DNA of 23,055 bases from Treponemataceae bacterium (GCA_024697985.1 JAILRX010000141.1:1-23055); one strand, 5' to 3'. Counted from the first letter of the stretch, positions 7,776-15,408 are shown. Translations and numbers: made by a program. The notes: a model not told the origin generated them from the sequence alone.

Positions 7776-8798
7776 ATGAAAGTTTTGATTTTTACAACAA
7801 ATCCAGAATTTCATCTTATAGCAAAAAGTACCTGCACAGAATTCGAATACACGATTTTTTCATGTCAAAACATTTTTGAAATGAATGAAATTCTAAAAGC
7901 AGTCGATATCGATTTGGTGCTTTTAGACTGCGAAACTTTCCGACCTGAAAAATTCGACATTCTGAATCACATCCATAATTTTCGAAAAACAACACATTGC
8001 CTTATAATTGAAACTTCAAAACACGAGCTTGATGAAGAAACTCTTTTAAGCCAAATCTGCGTGCAGGTCATGCTGCAGGAAATCTATGATTACAGGCAGT
8101 TTGTAAAGAGTTTCTGCAAAAAATTCTGGCACAGAATGATTGATAAGGAAGTAAATCCGGATTACTGCGAAAAAGTTCCTGACATTCCACTTACCTACAT
8201 CCCGATTTCACAGTCGGTAAATACGCTACAGATTAAGGATTCTGCTGAAAATGACGCAAATGATAAGACTGCCGCAAATGGTAAGAATGACGCAAATGGT
8301 AAGAATGACGCAAATGTTAAGAATGCCGAGGTCGAAGCCATTAAAGAACAGGATATCATCGAAAAAGAACTTGATGAAATGGATGAATTTCCGATGGACA
8401 AGGATCTTGGAGGCGGAATCACTCTCAATGATTTAATCAATGTCGAGAAAGATGGAACCGTTTCCTTAAAGGACACATCAAACCTTGATTTACCACCATC
8501 TTTCACGCTTGGACATCCTGATAAAAAGAAGCGCTACAATTACAAGGAACTTGACCCGACAAGCAAAAAACTTCTCGCCTACTTTACACAAAACAGGCAA
8601 ACCCCGATTCCAATTTCAACACTTTGCCATTACATGTGGAACGAGTATACAAACGCCAGAAGAAACTCTCTTTACGTCTACATCCGACGCCTCAGACTTT
8701 TCATGGATGATGACCTGAACAATCCAAAAAAGCTGGTAAAAACACAAAAAGGCTGCTACCAACTCAACGCAGACATCGACATTTTCACTTCACATTAA
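7776..8798 (+). CDS. Receiver-like / winged-helix (OmpR-type) DNA-binding protein
   Basis: 340 residues from ATG 7776; an upstream in-frame GTG lies inside the tRNA and was not used. Residues 1-125 resemble a CheY-like receiver fold. The second acidic-strand motif LVLLDCETFRP is present (D51), but the N-terminal acidic pair is missing (VLIFTTNPEF where VDDxP is expected), so ordinary phosphorylation is doubtful. Residues 126-255 are a charged linker with four hexapeptide repeats of NDANGK type (159-182). Residues 260-332 look like an OmpR/PhoB-type winged helix (LLAYFTQNRQTPIPISTLCHYMW, then YIRRLRLFMDD and KTQKGCYQL), quoted here only in parts. Inferred role: transcription regulator without a visible partner kinase. 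There is no Shine-Dalgarno between tRNA and ATG. It is convergent with the che operon. Confidence 0.75.
   Translation: MKVLIFTTNPEFHLIAKSTCTEFEYTIFSCQNIFEMNEILKAVDIDLVLLDCETFRPEKFDILNHIHNFRKTTHCLIIETSKHELDEETLLSQICVQVMLQEIYDYRQFVKSFCKKFWHRMIDKEVNPDYCEKVPDIPLTYIPISQSVNTLQIKDSAENDANDKTAANGKNDANGKNDANVKNAEVEAIKEQDIIEKELDEMDEFPMDKDLGGGITLNDLINVEKDGTVSLKDTSNLDLPPSFTLGHPDKKKRYNYKELDPTSKKLLAYFTQNRQTPIPISTLCHYMWNEYTNARRNSLYVYIRRLRLFMDDDLNNPKKLVKTQKGCYQLNADIDIFTSH
8250..8321 (+). repeat. Four 18-bp tandem repeats inside the regulator gene
   Basis: Four consecutive 18-bp units of the type AATGACGCAAATGGTAAG encode NDANDK, TAANGK, NDANGK and NDANVK (residues 159-182). The last three are nearly identical at DNA level. 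They lie in the linker between the receiver-like and DNA-binding parts, and copy-number change would not shift the frame. Confidence 0.85.
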
Positions 8799-8997
8799 TC
8801 GCAGGAGTCGGCCGCGCACAAAAAAAAACTTAACATAGAAGGCGCAGACCGCGCACAAAAAAAACTTAACATAGAAGGCGTAGACCGCGCACAAAAAAAA
8901 TGCACTTTAGATGACGTCGGCCACGCACAAAAAAACTTAACATAGAAGGCGCAGGCCACGCACAAAAAAAACACTTTAGATGACGTCGGCCGCGCAC
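8799..8997. repeat. A-tract repeat array in convergent intergenic region
   Basis: Together with the sixth copy, which runs into the terminator at 8998-9005, there are six near-identical cores of the form GGCC(G/A)CGCAC or GACCGCGCAC, each followed by 7-9 A. The A-runs start at 8820, 8857, 8893, 8929, 8964 and 8998, spaced 34-37 bp. The filler between cores is of two kinds: CTTAACATAGAA plus GGCG(C/T)AG (three times), or CACTTTAGATGAC plus GTCGG (twice). It begins directly after the regulator's stop codon. No coding region is supported in this 322-base gap. Function unknown. Confidence 0.85.
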
Positions 8998-9051
8998 AAA
9001 AAAAATGCACCTCCCAAAACCGACCTGATGTCAAGTCCAAGGGGTGCATTT
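8998..9051 (-). terminator. Intrinsic terminator of the che operon
   Basis: AAATGCACCTC (9003-9013) pairs with GGGGTGCATTT (9041-9051) over 11 bp with one G-T pair. The loop contains a smaller imperfect stem. Read on the minus strand, the stem runs into eight T (A-run 8998-9005), the classical intrinsic terminator layout, about 70 bp past the cheY stop. The plus-strand side lacks a proper T-run. Confidence 0.75.
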
Positions 9052-9060
9052 CAAAACATA

Positions 9061-9108
9061 AGGTAAAATTTACCTAAATGATTTTTGAGGAATAATTATT
9101 TTTCAAAA
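9061..9108 (-). repeat. Two inverted repeats downstream of cheY
   Basis: AGGTAAA-A-TTTACCT (9061-9075) is a perfect 7-bp inverted repeat. TTTTGA-GG-AATAATTATT-TT-TCAAAA (9083-9108) is a 26-base palindrome whose only non-Watson-Crick positions are G-T pairs. Both lie between the cheY stop and the terminator, so the mRNA 3' end would carry three hairpins in a row. They may stabilise the transcript or be binding sites. Confidence 0.5.
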
Positions 9109-9120
9109 GCTCATTAAATC

Positions 9121-9555
9121 CTATTTTAATGCGCTTCCGATTCTTTCCAAAACCTTTTTTCGGTCAAGTGGCTTAACGATGTAGTTTTTAGCACCAAGAA
9201 GCAAAGACTTTTTAACAAGTTCTTCTTTTCCAAGAGCACTTACCATAACTACACGAGCATTTTTGTCAAAGGCCATAATCTGTTCAAGAGCCGCAATTCC
9301 GTCCATACGAGGCATTGTGATATCCATAGTAACGATATCAACGTTAGGACACAAATCCTTGTATTTGTCTACGCCGTCTTTTCCATCTACAGCAGTAGCA
9401 ACTACTTCGTATCCTTCACTAGTAAGAATCTGGCCAATCTGTTTTGCAACAAACATTGAGTCATCTACAACAAGAACTCTTACTTTTGTTCCGTCATCTT
9501 TGATGCCCTCTGGTGGTCTCTCGTTGATTGAAGGGAAATCTTGCTTAGTAATCAT
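9121..9555 (-). CDS. cheY: Chemotaxis response regulator CheY
   Basis: 144 residues: a single receiver domain with a roughly 24-residue N-terminal extension. The acidic pair D31-D32 (VVDDSMF), the phosphorylation site D78 (DIVTMDITMP), the conserved S106 (VSA) and K128 (VKPLD) are all present. Phosphorylated by CheA, it binds the flagellar motor switch; in spirochaetes CheX removes the phosphate. Last gene of the cheA-W-X-Y operon, 33 bp after cheX, with AAGGAG about eight bases before ATG. The PRMDG after the aspartate and the N-terminal tail also occur in other single-domain regulators, but the operon position makes CheY the best call. Confidence 0.95.
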   Translation of the reverse strand: MITKQDFPSINERPPEGIKDDGTKVRVLVVDDSMFVAKQIGQILTSEGYEVVATAVDGKDGVDKYKDLCPNVDIVTMDITMPRMDGIAALEQIMAFDKNARVVMVSALGKEELVKKSLLLGAKNYIVKPLDRKKVLERIGSALK

Positions 9556-9588
9556 ATATGTATCTCCTTACTTTACCGTCGTATAAAA

Positions 9589-10053
9589 TTAATTTCTCTC
9601 ACGAATTGCAACGTTAACTTCAACTTTTCCCTGCTGTGTGATAATAGGAACTATCAAAGCCTCAACATCACTATTTGCGATTTCCATGCGTTCACCAGTA
9701 AACAATGTAGGTGGAGTCAAGTCAAATCTAAAACCAAGTTCGTGCAATTTAGTTACAGCCTGAGCAGTTACAATATTTGCAAGCTCAGTAATTGTAGCTT
9801 TAGCCAATTCGTCAAATTCTTTTAATTCTTCCATGTTCATTGTCGATGCAATGTTCATAGCGGTTTCCATTGTCATGTCGAACAAAACTCGACCTTCAAC
9901 ATCACCGGCAAGTCCAACCAATGCAGCAACACCCATAACTGGAGTCGAAGTTGATTTTAAGTACAAATCTCCACGTTTTACTTCTCCACCAAGAACCTCA
10001 CCTAAAACACTGAAGGCAGTTTCTACAAATGGATTAATATATTCTACTCTCAT
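9589..10053 (-). CDS. cheX: CheY-P phosphatase CheX
   Basis: 154 residues, typical for the CheC/CheX/FliY phosphatase family. It has the single ExxN active-site motif of CheX: E90 and N93 in TELANIVTAQA. Residues 1-60 form the usual beta-rich N-terminal part (INPFVETAFSVL start, GDVEGRVLFDM). It hydrolyses the acyl phosphate of CheY-P in the cytoplasm and replaces CheZ, which spirochaetes lack. It starts 16 bp after the cheW-cheR-like gene, with a strong GGAGG seven bases before ATG. Confidence 0.93.
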   Translation of the reverse strand: MRVEYINPFVETAFSVLGEVLGGEVKRGDLYLKSTSTPVMGVAALVGLAGDVEGRVLFDMTMETAMNIASTMNMEELKEFDELAKATITELANIVTAQAVTKLHELGFRFDLTPPTLFTGERMEIANSDVEALIVPIITQQGKVEVNVAIRERN

Positions 10054-10069
10054 CTAAAAACCTCCAAAA

Positions 10070-11488
10070 TCATTTAGAATAAACAGTAATATTTCCAATC
10101 AGCTTCTCTGACCAATTTATTTTTCCGCTGAGTGATTCGTTTTCACCCAAAATCAAAATACCATTACCCTTGAGTTTTTCCTCGAAGTCAGCAATTATTG
10201 TTTCCTGAGCATCTACAGGTACGATTGAAAGCATATCTCTGCAGAAAATCAAATCTGGACTTGGAACGCTATTAGTATGAGAACAATCGTGATACTCAAA
10301 CATAATAGAATCCTTTATATCCTGATTAAAAGTATAACCGCCCGAAACATTCTTTGTTACATAAGGCGCATACCAGGAAGATGCTGCATCATCTGGAACT
10401 GCAAGCAAAGCCGCATTAGAAATGTTAAGCAAATCCATATCCTGAGCGAAAACCTTAATTTTTGCATCTGGATATCGTTTTTTCAGCAAGCATGCCAAAG
10501 AATAAGATTCAAAACCTTTTCCGCAACCAGGATTCCAAACAACAATCTGATGTGCTGCATTGTCAGGAAGTGCTGCATAAACTGCATCAGCATATTCTTT
10601 TGTCCAGAAACTGCCGGTACATGAAGAAGCAAATCCTTTAATATAAGCTTCAGCATCTGATTCGTTTGTAATCTGAGTCGTAGAGGAAGATCTTTCCTTT
10701 GCCCATGCATCATATCGGGATTTAACCCACTGAACATTTATATCTGAAACATAAAGTTTCTTCTGAGCAGACAAGCCTTCGATAATGAACTTAAGGTCAA
10801 CATCCTGCTTAGATTCTTTCTTTGCAGGAGCAGCCTTTGCAGCGTCAGAACCCATGGTTTTTGCCTGATAGCTACCCTTAAGAACATCATTGATGCTCTT
10901 TCCTTCAAGGGAAACCTTAGGTTTAACGGAAGCTGATGAAGTTCCGTCAATTGCCACGTCAGATTTTTCATCTTCACGAGGCTTGTTTGTAAAAATTCTG
11001 TCTACGTCAAGAAGAACGTAAAGTTTGTTGTTACTTTCAACGATTCCGTAAATATACTTAACGTTAATATCACCAAAAAGAGGATGTGGTGGCTGAATTG
11101 TAGATTTCTGAATACCAACAACCTTATCAATTCCATCAACGATAATACCGAAAACCTTGTCCTCAACGGTCAAGATAATCATATTTTCGATTTCATTGTT
11201 TTTTCTAGAAGAAACGTCTATGTTGAAAAACAAACGTAAATCGATGATAGGAATAATATCACCACGAAGGTTGTAAACTCCAAGAACGAAAGGTGCTGTA
11301 TTTGGGACATAAGTAAAATGTCCGCCTTTTGCTATTTCCTTTACGTTCATGATATCAACAGCGTAATCTTTGCCAGCCAAAGAAAAGGTAACCATCTTAA
11401 AGTCGATATTGACGAGTTTTTCTTTTCCTTCTGCCTCAGCCTTACCCTGCTGATCTTCTATAACTTCTTTCTGTACGATTTCATCCAT
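10070..11488 (-). CDS. cheW: CheW coupling protein fused to a degenerate CheR-like domain
   Basis: 472 residues, about three times a normal CheW. Residues 30-168 are a complete CheW domain (FSLAGKDYAVDIMNVKEI start, VLGVYNLRGDIIPIIDL around 68-84), which links receptors to CheA. A charged linker (about 170-230) follows. The C-terminal part (about 290-470) resembles the SAM-binding domain of CheR methyltransferase: VVWNPGCGKGFESYSLA (316-332) matches CheR motif I but with the first of two glutamates replaced by F and the proline by S, and DLIFCRDMLSIV (412-423) has D for the usual N. The CheR N-terminal helical domain is absent, so catalytic activity is doubtful. CheW with such a CheR-like domain is known in Treponema, where it is thought to play a structural role in the array. 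It lies 11 bp after cheA; AGAGGG precedes ATG. Confidence 0.92.
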   Translation of the reverse strand: MDEIVQKEVIEDQQGKAEAEGKEKLVNIDFKMVTFSLAGKDYAVDIMNVKEIAKGGHFTYVPNTAPFVLGVYNLRGDIIPIIDLRLFFNIDVSSRKNNEIENMIILTVEDKVFGIIVDGIDKVVGIQKSTIQPPHPLFGDINVKYIYGIVESNNKLYVLLDVDRIFTNKPREDEKSDVAIDGTSSASVKPKVSLEGKSINDVLKGSYQAKTMGSDAAKAAPAKKESKQDVDLKFIIEGLSAQKKLYVSDINVQWVKSRYDAWAKERSSSTTQITNESDAEAYIKGFASSCTGSFWTKEYADAVYAALPDNAAHQIVVWNPGCGKGFESYSLACLLKKRYPDAKIKVFAQDMDLLNISNAALLAVPDDAASSWYAPYVTKNVSGGYTFNQDIKDSIMFEYHDCSHTNSVPSPDLIFCRDMLSIVPVDAQETIIADFEEKLKGNGILILGENESLSGKINWSEKLIGNITVYSK

Positions 11489-11499
11489 AAAGACACCCT

Positions 11500-13953
11500 C
11501 TAATTAATTGCCGCATCTCGTTCTTCACGAGCAAGAATCTCTTGTTTTACACCAAGATCCAAAAGCTGGCTTACGTCGATAATCAACGAAACTGAACCAT
11601 CACCCAAAATTGATGCACCGGCAATACCTGGAGTTACGGTAAACTGATCCTGCAATGGTTTGATTACAACATCTTCTTCTCCGACAAGAGAATCGACCAC
11701 AACACCAATTTTTTTATTTTCTGAACCAACGATAACTACAAAGGTAAATTCTTCGTCTTCTGCCTCTGGAATACCAAAGAGCCTGTTAAGACGCAAGATA
11801 CTGATTACCTCATCACGTACGTTCAAAACTTCATAATTATCAATTGTATTGATATCAGTTCGAGAAACTCGCTGACTTTCAATAACTGAAGCAATAGGAA
11901 TTGAGTAGATTTCGTGTCCAACACGTACCAAAAGACCCTGAATAATTGCAAGAGTCAATGGCAATCGGATTGTAAATCTAGATCCCTTACCTCTTTCTGA
12001 CCAAACAGTTACGGTTCCCTTAAGTTTTTCAATCTGTGTCTTTACAACATCCAGACCTACGCCTCGACCAGAAACGTTCGTAATCTTGTCTGCAGTTGAA
12101 AAACCAGGTTCAAACATAAGATTGAAAGCTTCCTGCTCAGTAACGATTTTGCTAGGATGAATCAATCCACGTTCAATAGCCTTGTTGCGGATTTTTTCAA
12201 CATCAATACCTTTTCCGTCATCTTCAATATCGATAACAATCATGTTACCTTCGTTGCTTGCTCGCAACAGCAAGGTTCCTTCTTCATCTTTGCCCTGTTC
12301 AACACGAACATCCGGAGTTTCAATACCGTGGTCAAGAGAGTTTCGAACACAGTGCATGATTGGATCGAGAAGGTCTTCTACAACCGACTTATCAAGTTCG
12401 GTGTCCTCACCTTCAATTACCAGATTAACTTTCTTGTTCAAATCACGGCAAAGGTCACGCACAACTCGTGGGAATCGGCTGAAAATCTGATTGATAGGAA
12501 CCATTCGGATCTTCATTACACCTTCCTGAAGTTCGCTTGTAATTCGTCCCAAGTTCTGAGTTGAAGAACGGAACTTTCCGACCAAGCCCTTGAATTCCGA
12601 ATCGAAAGAATCGAAAATCGAGAACAAGTCATTATATTTATCATTAATCTGTGATTTTACGTCACGCAAATCAGCGCCATTCTGAACAGCTTCAACATAT
12701 TCAGGAACAGAATCAATCAATTTTCGAACCTGTTCACGATATAACATCAAGCTGCCCTGGAAAGAAGAGTGCATCTGAGAAATCTGATTTGAAGTCTGGT
12801 TAAATGCAGCTTTTGCAATAACGGTTTCACTGATAAGGTTGAGCAAGTAGTCAATTCGTTTAGAATCAACACGAAGTACGCTTCCTGTATTTGTAACAGG
12901 TGTTGCTTTCTTTTCTGGAGCTTTTTTGCTTTCTTCAGCATGTACTGCAGGTGCAGCTTCGGTCTTTTCAACAGGTTCTGAAGAAACCTCAACAGAAGGC
13001 GCAACCTTTTCAACAGGTTTTTCAACTTTAACTTCAACCTTTGGTAATTCAACCTTAGGCTCTTCTGCCTTTGGAGATTCAGCTGCAGGAGCACCCTGAG
13101 CAGAATCAGCGCTTACGATCTGTGCATCTACACACAAAGAAACGTCATCGAGGAAGGCAGCCATTTCAAGCTCTTCCTGAGAGCAAGCGGAAGCTACATA
13201 ATATACAACTTTTGGCTGGAATTCATCTTCATAGAGAGCCTCAAAGTCAGGAATTGTCTTAAGGACATTACCTTTTTCTTTCAAGGCCGTAAATACCTGA
13301 ATTCCTCCAACTGAATTCATAGGATTTGATTCGTCAAAAAGAACTGTTACACCCCAAAGTTTGCTTGAACCTTCGCAAAGTTCCTTGAGCTCGAGAACTT
13401 CATACTCTGATAGAAGAGTACTTGGATTCTGAATGTCAGGATTGTCTGAAGAAGCAGCCGGTTTTTCAACGACAGGTTCTGACTCTGGCTTTTTGGCACC
13501 AAGAGTAGGCATAAGTCCCTGAGGAATAGATTTCTTTTCCTTCTTTTTGTTTCCTTTTTCAGGAATGAAAGAAGCAAGCTTATTCTTTGTATCAGAAACG
13601 TCTTCCTCATAAATCGAACCATTCTGACGACATTCAAGCATCGCCTTGATGATATCGATTGACGAAAGCAAGATATCAACTACCGGTTCGGTAACTGTTA
13701 CTGTTCCTGAGCGCAATTCATCGAGCAAATCTTCTACAGCATGTGTAAAGCCGGAAAGTTCGTTCATTTCCACTGTTGCAGAACCACCTTTCAAGGTATG
13801 AGCTGCGCGGAAAATCTCATCAATCGCTTCGTGATTGGATGGGTCGTTTTCTATTACAAGAATATTACTTTCCAACGTTTCTACCTGCATTTCTGCTTCG
13901 CTGAAAAAGTCTTTTAATAATTCTTCATTATTCAAATCAAGATAATCACTCAT
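11500..13953 (-). CDS. cheA: Chemotaxis histidine kinase CheA
   Basis: 817 residues from ATG 13953; the frame stays open 19 codons further (TTG 14010, ATG 14004), but that stretch holds the best promoter and does not look like CheA. P1 phosphotransfer domain: H52 in RAAHTLKGGSA. P2-like region at about 182-282, then a P/E/K/V-rich linker (about 283-358). The P3 dimerisation region (about 362-485) is longer than in E. coli, with extra helices, as reported for spirochaete CheA. P4 ATPase: N-box NSLDHGIE (from N538), G1 DDGKG (578-582), G2 GRGVGLD (from 629). P5 CheW-like domain about 668-817. It autophosphorylates in response to receptors and passes phosphate to CheY. First gene of the che operon. 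Shine-Dalgarno is weak (AAAG). Confidence 0.94.
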   Translation of the reverse strand: MSDYLDLNNEELLKDFFSEAEMQVETLESNILVIENDPSNHEAIDEIFRAAHTLKGGSATVEMNELSGFTHAVEDLLDELRSGTVTVTEPVVDILLSSIDIIKAMLECRQNGSIYEEDVSDTKNKLASFIPEKGNKKKEKKSIPQGLMPTLGAKKPESEPVVEKPAASSDNPDIQNPSTLLSEYEVLELKELCEGSSKLWGVTVLFDESNPMNSVGGIQVFTALKEKGNVLKTIPDFEALYEDEFQPKVVYYVASACSQEELEMAAFLDDVSLCVDAQIVSADSAQGAPAAESPKAEEPKVELPKVEVKVEKPVEKVAPSVEVSSEPVEKTEAAPAVHAEESKKAPEKKATPVTNTGSVLRVDSKRIDYLLNLISETVIAKAAFNQTSNQISQMHSSFQGSLMLYREQVRKLIDSVPEYVEAVQNGADLRDVKSQINDKYNDLFSIFDSFDSEFKGLVGKFRSSTQNLGRITSELQEGVMKIRMVPINQIFSRFPRVVRDLCRDLNKKVNLVIEGEDTELDKSVVEDLLDPIMHCVRNSLDHGIETPDVRVEQGKDEEGTLLLRASNEGNMIVIDIEDDGKGIDVEKIRNKAIERGLIHPSKIVTEQEAFNLMFEPGFSTADKITNVSGRGVGLDVVKTQIEKLKGTVTVWSERGKGSRFTIRLPLTLAIIQGLLVRVGHEIYSIPIASVIESQRVSRTDINTIDNYEVLNVRDEVISILRLNRLFGIPEAEDEEFTFVVIVGSENKKIGVVVDSLVGEEDVVIKPLQDQFTVTPGIAGASILGDGSVSLIIDVSQLLDLGVKQEILAREERDAAIN

Positions 13954-13961
13954 GTCTTTAT

Positions 13962-13989
13962 ATTTTATACGATAAAGTGCAGAAGTCAA
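13962..13989 (-). promoter_or_regulatory. Candidate cheA operon promoter
   Basis: On the minus strand, TTGACT (13989-13984) and TAAAAT (13967-13962) are separated by 16 bp. Transcription would start around 13955, practically at the chosen cheA ATG, so the mRNA would be nearly leaderless. Just upstream lies the inverted repeat GACTAT/ATAGTC (13990-13995, 14003-14008), a possible regulator site. Confidence 0.45.
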
Positions 13990-14061
13990 GACTATTTTTT
14001 TCATAGTCAAATCAAAAAAAATAGTTTAAATTTAGAAAAAATCATTGTATTCTATAGATAA

Positions 14062-14091
14062 TTGAAGAAATTAAGAATTTCTGCCGATAAT
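14062..14091 (+). promoter_or_regulatory. Candidate promoter with exact sigma-28 -10 box (GCCGATAA)
   Basis: GCCGATAA at 14083-14090 equals the known -10 consensus of flagellar sigma-28 (FliA). The -35 position, 15 bp upstream, reads GAAG against consensus TAAA, so that half is poor. A sigma-70 reading is also possible: TTGAAG (14062-14067), 18 bp, GATAAT (14086-14091). Either would start transcription about 30 bases before the beta-barrel gene. Confidence 0.45.
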
Positions 14092-14126
14092 ATGATGTGT
14101 TAAAAAGAACCAAATTGGAGTTTTAA

Positions 14127-15407
14127 ATGATACGGAAATCGAATTTTATAAAAAGAAGTGCAGCTCTTTCTTTTTGTCTTTTGACCCTGATTACAGCTGG
14201 TTTTGCGACCCCATATTTCAGCGGATATGCAGGAGTCGGAGGAACCTTAAAGGATTCGGACGATTCGGCAGCCTTCCTTCTTGACGGCTTTTTCTCAGGA
14301 CAGTTTGACATTTCACCGTCTTTCATCATCAGGACAAGCGCAAGCCTCTATACAACTTCATCAATCTTTTCAGATTTTTCCTTCAAGAATAAGGAATGTT
14401 ATTTCAACCTTGATGAATTCTCGCTCACATATAGAAACTACTTCGGACCTGTAACTCAGTTTCTTGCCGCTTTTGCCGGAGACTACGATCCGATCGGTTC
14501 TGACCTCTTCCTTCAGAGACAGTTCGGAATCGATTCATTTACTTCAAAACTTACAGAATCGATTTCCGGTATTTCAAAGGCAACAATTTTTGACAACAGC
14601 GGAATCGGTATCGCCTACTACCTGAAACTCCCGGCAAATACAGCCTTAGGTTTATACGGATATTACAATTCAGCAGAAGCTCTCACGACAAGCACGACAA
14701 CCAGTACAACTACTACGGAAGAAGACACGCCTAGTTTGAATGCTGACTTACGATTTGCAGGAGCCTGGTCTCAGGTTGCACTCGATTTTGTATTTGGATG
14801 CAACATGCCGATTGAAAGAACCTACACAAACGCAGATGGCGAAGAAGTCAATGTAGTCGTTTTGATTCAAAGAGCAGACCTCCACATGGGATTGACCGCA
14901 TTCTTTGGAAACACAAACTCTTCTTCCCTTCTCTTTCAGGCCGGAATTACACAGCTTATCGTAGACCAGGAAACACTGGCAGATCAGAGTGCTCTTTCAC
15001 TCGACAACGTTTTCCTTTTCATAGAGCCTAAATTCGTAACAAAAAATTTGATTTTTTCAGTAGCACTTTTCAACATGCCATCTGACATGCTCGAACATCT
15101 GTACTTTATTTCAAATCCAACTGGAATCAACTTGACCGTATGTTCACCTTGGATCGTAATTTCTGGAAACCGAAATCAATTCGGCGGAATGATTACAGTT
15201 TCATCTGAAAACTCTATGGACAGCCTGCTTCAGGATGCATCCAACTTGCTTTCAGGTCTTGATTTGCATATCATTCCTTATGGATCTACAAGATTCACAT
15301 CAGGAACCTTGAACTACTCAGTACAGATCAGCGCTCTTGGAATCACAACCGTGCAGGAATTCTTTAAAGCAATGGTTGCAAGGATAAGCTATAAAACTCA
15401 GTTCTAA
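14127..15407 (+). CDS. Outer-membrane beta-barrel-like protein, unknown function
   Basis: 426 residues. An N-terminal signal peptide is clear: KSNFIKR, hydrophobic core about 11-25, likely cleavage near FAT (26-28). The mature part is rich in alternating hydrophobic/polar strands, aromatic residues and glycine, few helices, and ends in phenylalanine (KTQF), which fits an outer-membrane barrel of a diderm. A threonine-rich low-complexity stretch (187-197, TTSTTTSTTTT) is probably a surface loop. I do not recognise a named family. GGAG sits six bases before ATG. It is divergent from cheA and followed after 1 bp by a second barrel-like gene. Exact role (porin, adhesin, scaffold) cannot be told. 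Confidence 0.8.
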   Translation: MIRKSNFIKRSAALSFCLLTLITAGFATPYFSGYAGVGGTLKDSDDSAAFLLDGFFSGQFDISPSFIIRTSASLYTTSSIFSDFSFKNKECYFNLDEFSLTYRNYFGPVTQFLAAFAGDYDPIGSDLFLQRQFGIDSFTSKLTESISGISKATIFDNSGIGIAYYLKLPANTALGLYGYYNSAEALTTSTTTSTTTTEEDTPSLNADLRFAGAWSQVALDFVFGCNMPIERTYTNADGEEVNVVVLIQRADLHMGLTAFFGNTNSSSLLFQAGITQLIVDQETLADQSALSLDNVFLFIEPKFVTKNLIFSVALFNMPSDMLEHLYFISNPTGINLTVCSPWIVISGNRNQFGGMITVSSENSMDSLLQDASNLLSGLDLHIIPYGSTRFTSGTLNYSVQISALGITTVQEFFKAMVARISYKTQF

Positions 15408-15408
15408 A

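Noticed and set aside
8804..9005. Possible CRISPR array
   Set aside because: The intervals between cores are themselves repeated (only two types), repeats are not palindromic in the usual way, and no cas genes are present.
8795..9049. Minus-strand open frame of 84 codons across the A-tract array, giving repeated FFCAR-type peptides
   Set aside because: It starts inside the che terminator stem, has no ribosome site, and its repeats are explained by the DNA repeat; poly-T gives phenylalanines. Not a credible gene.
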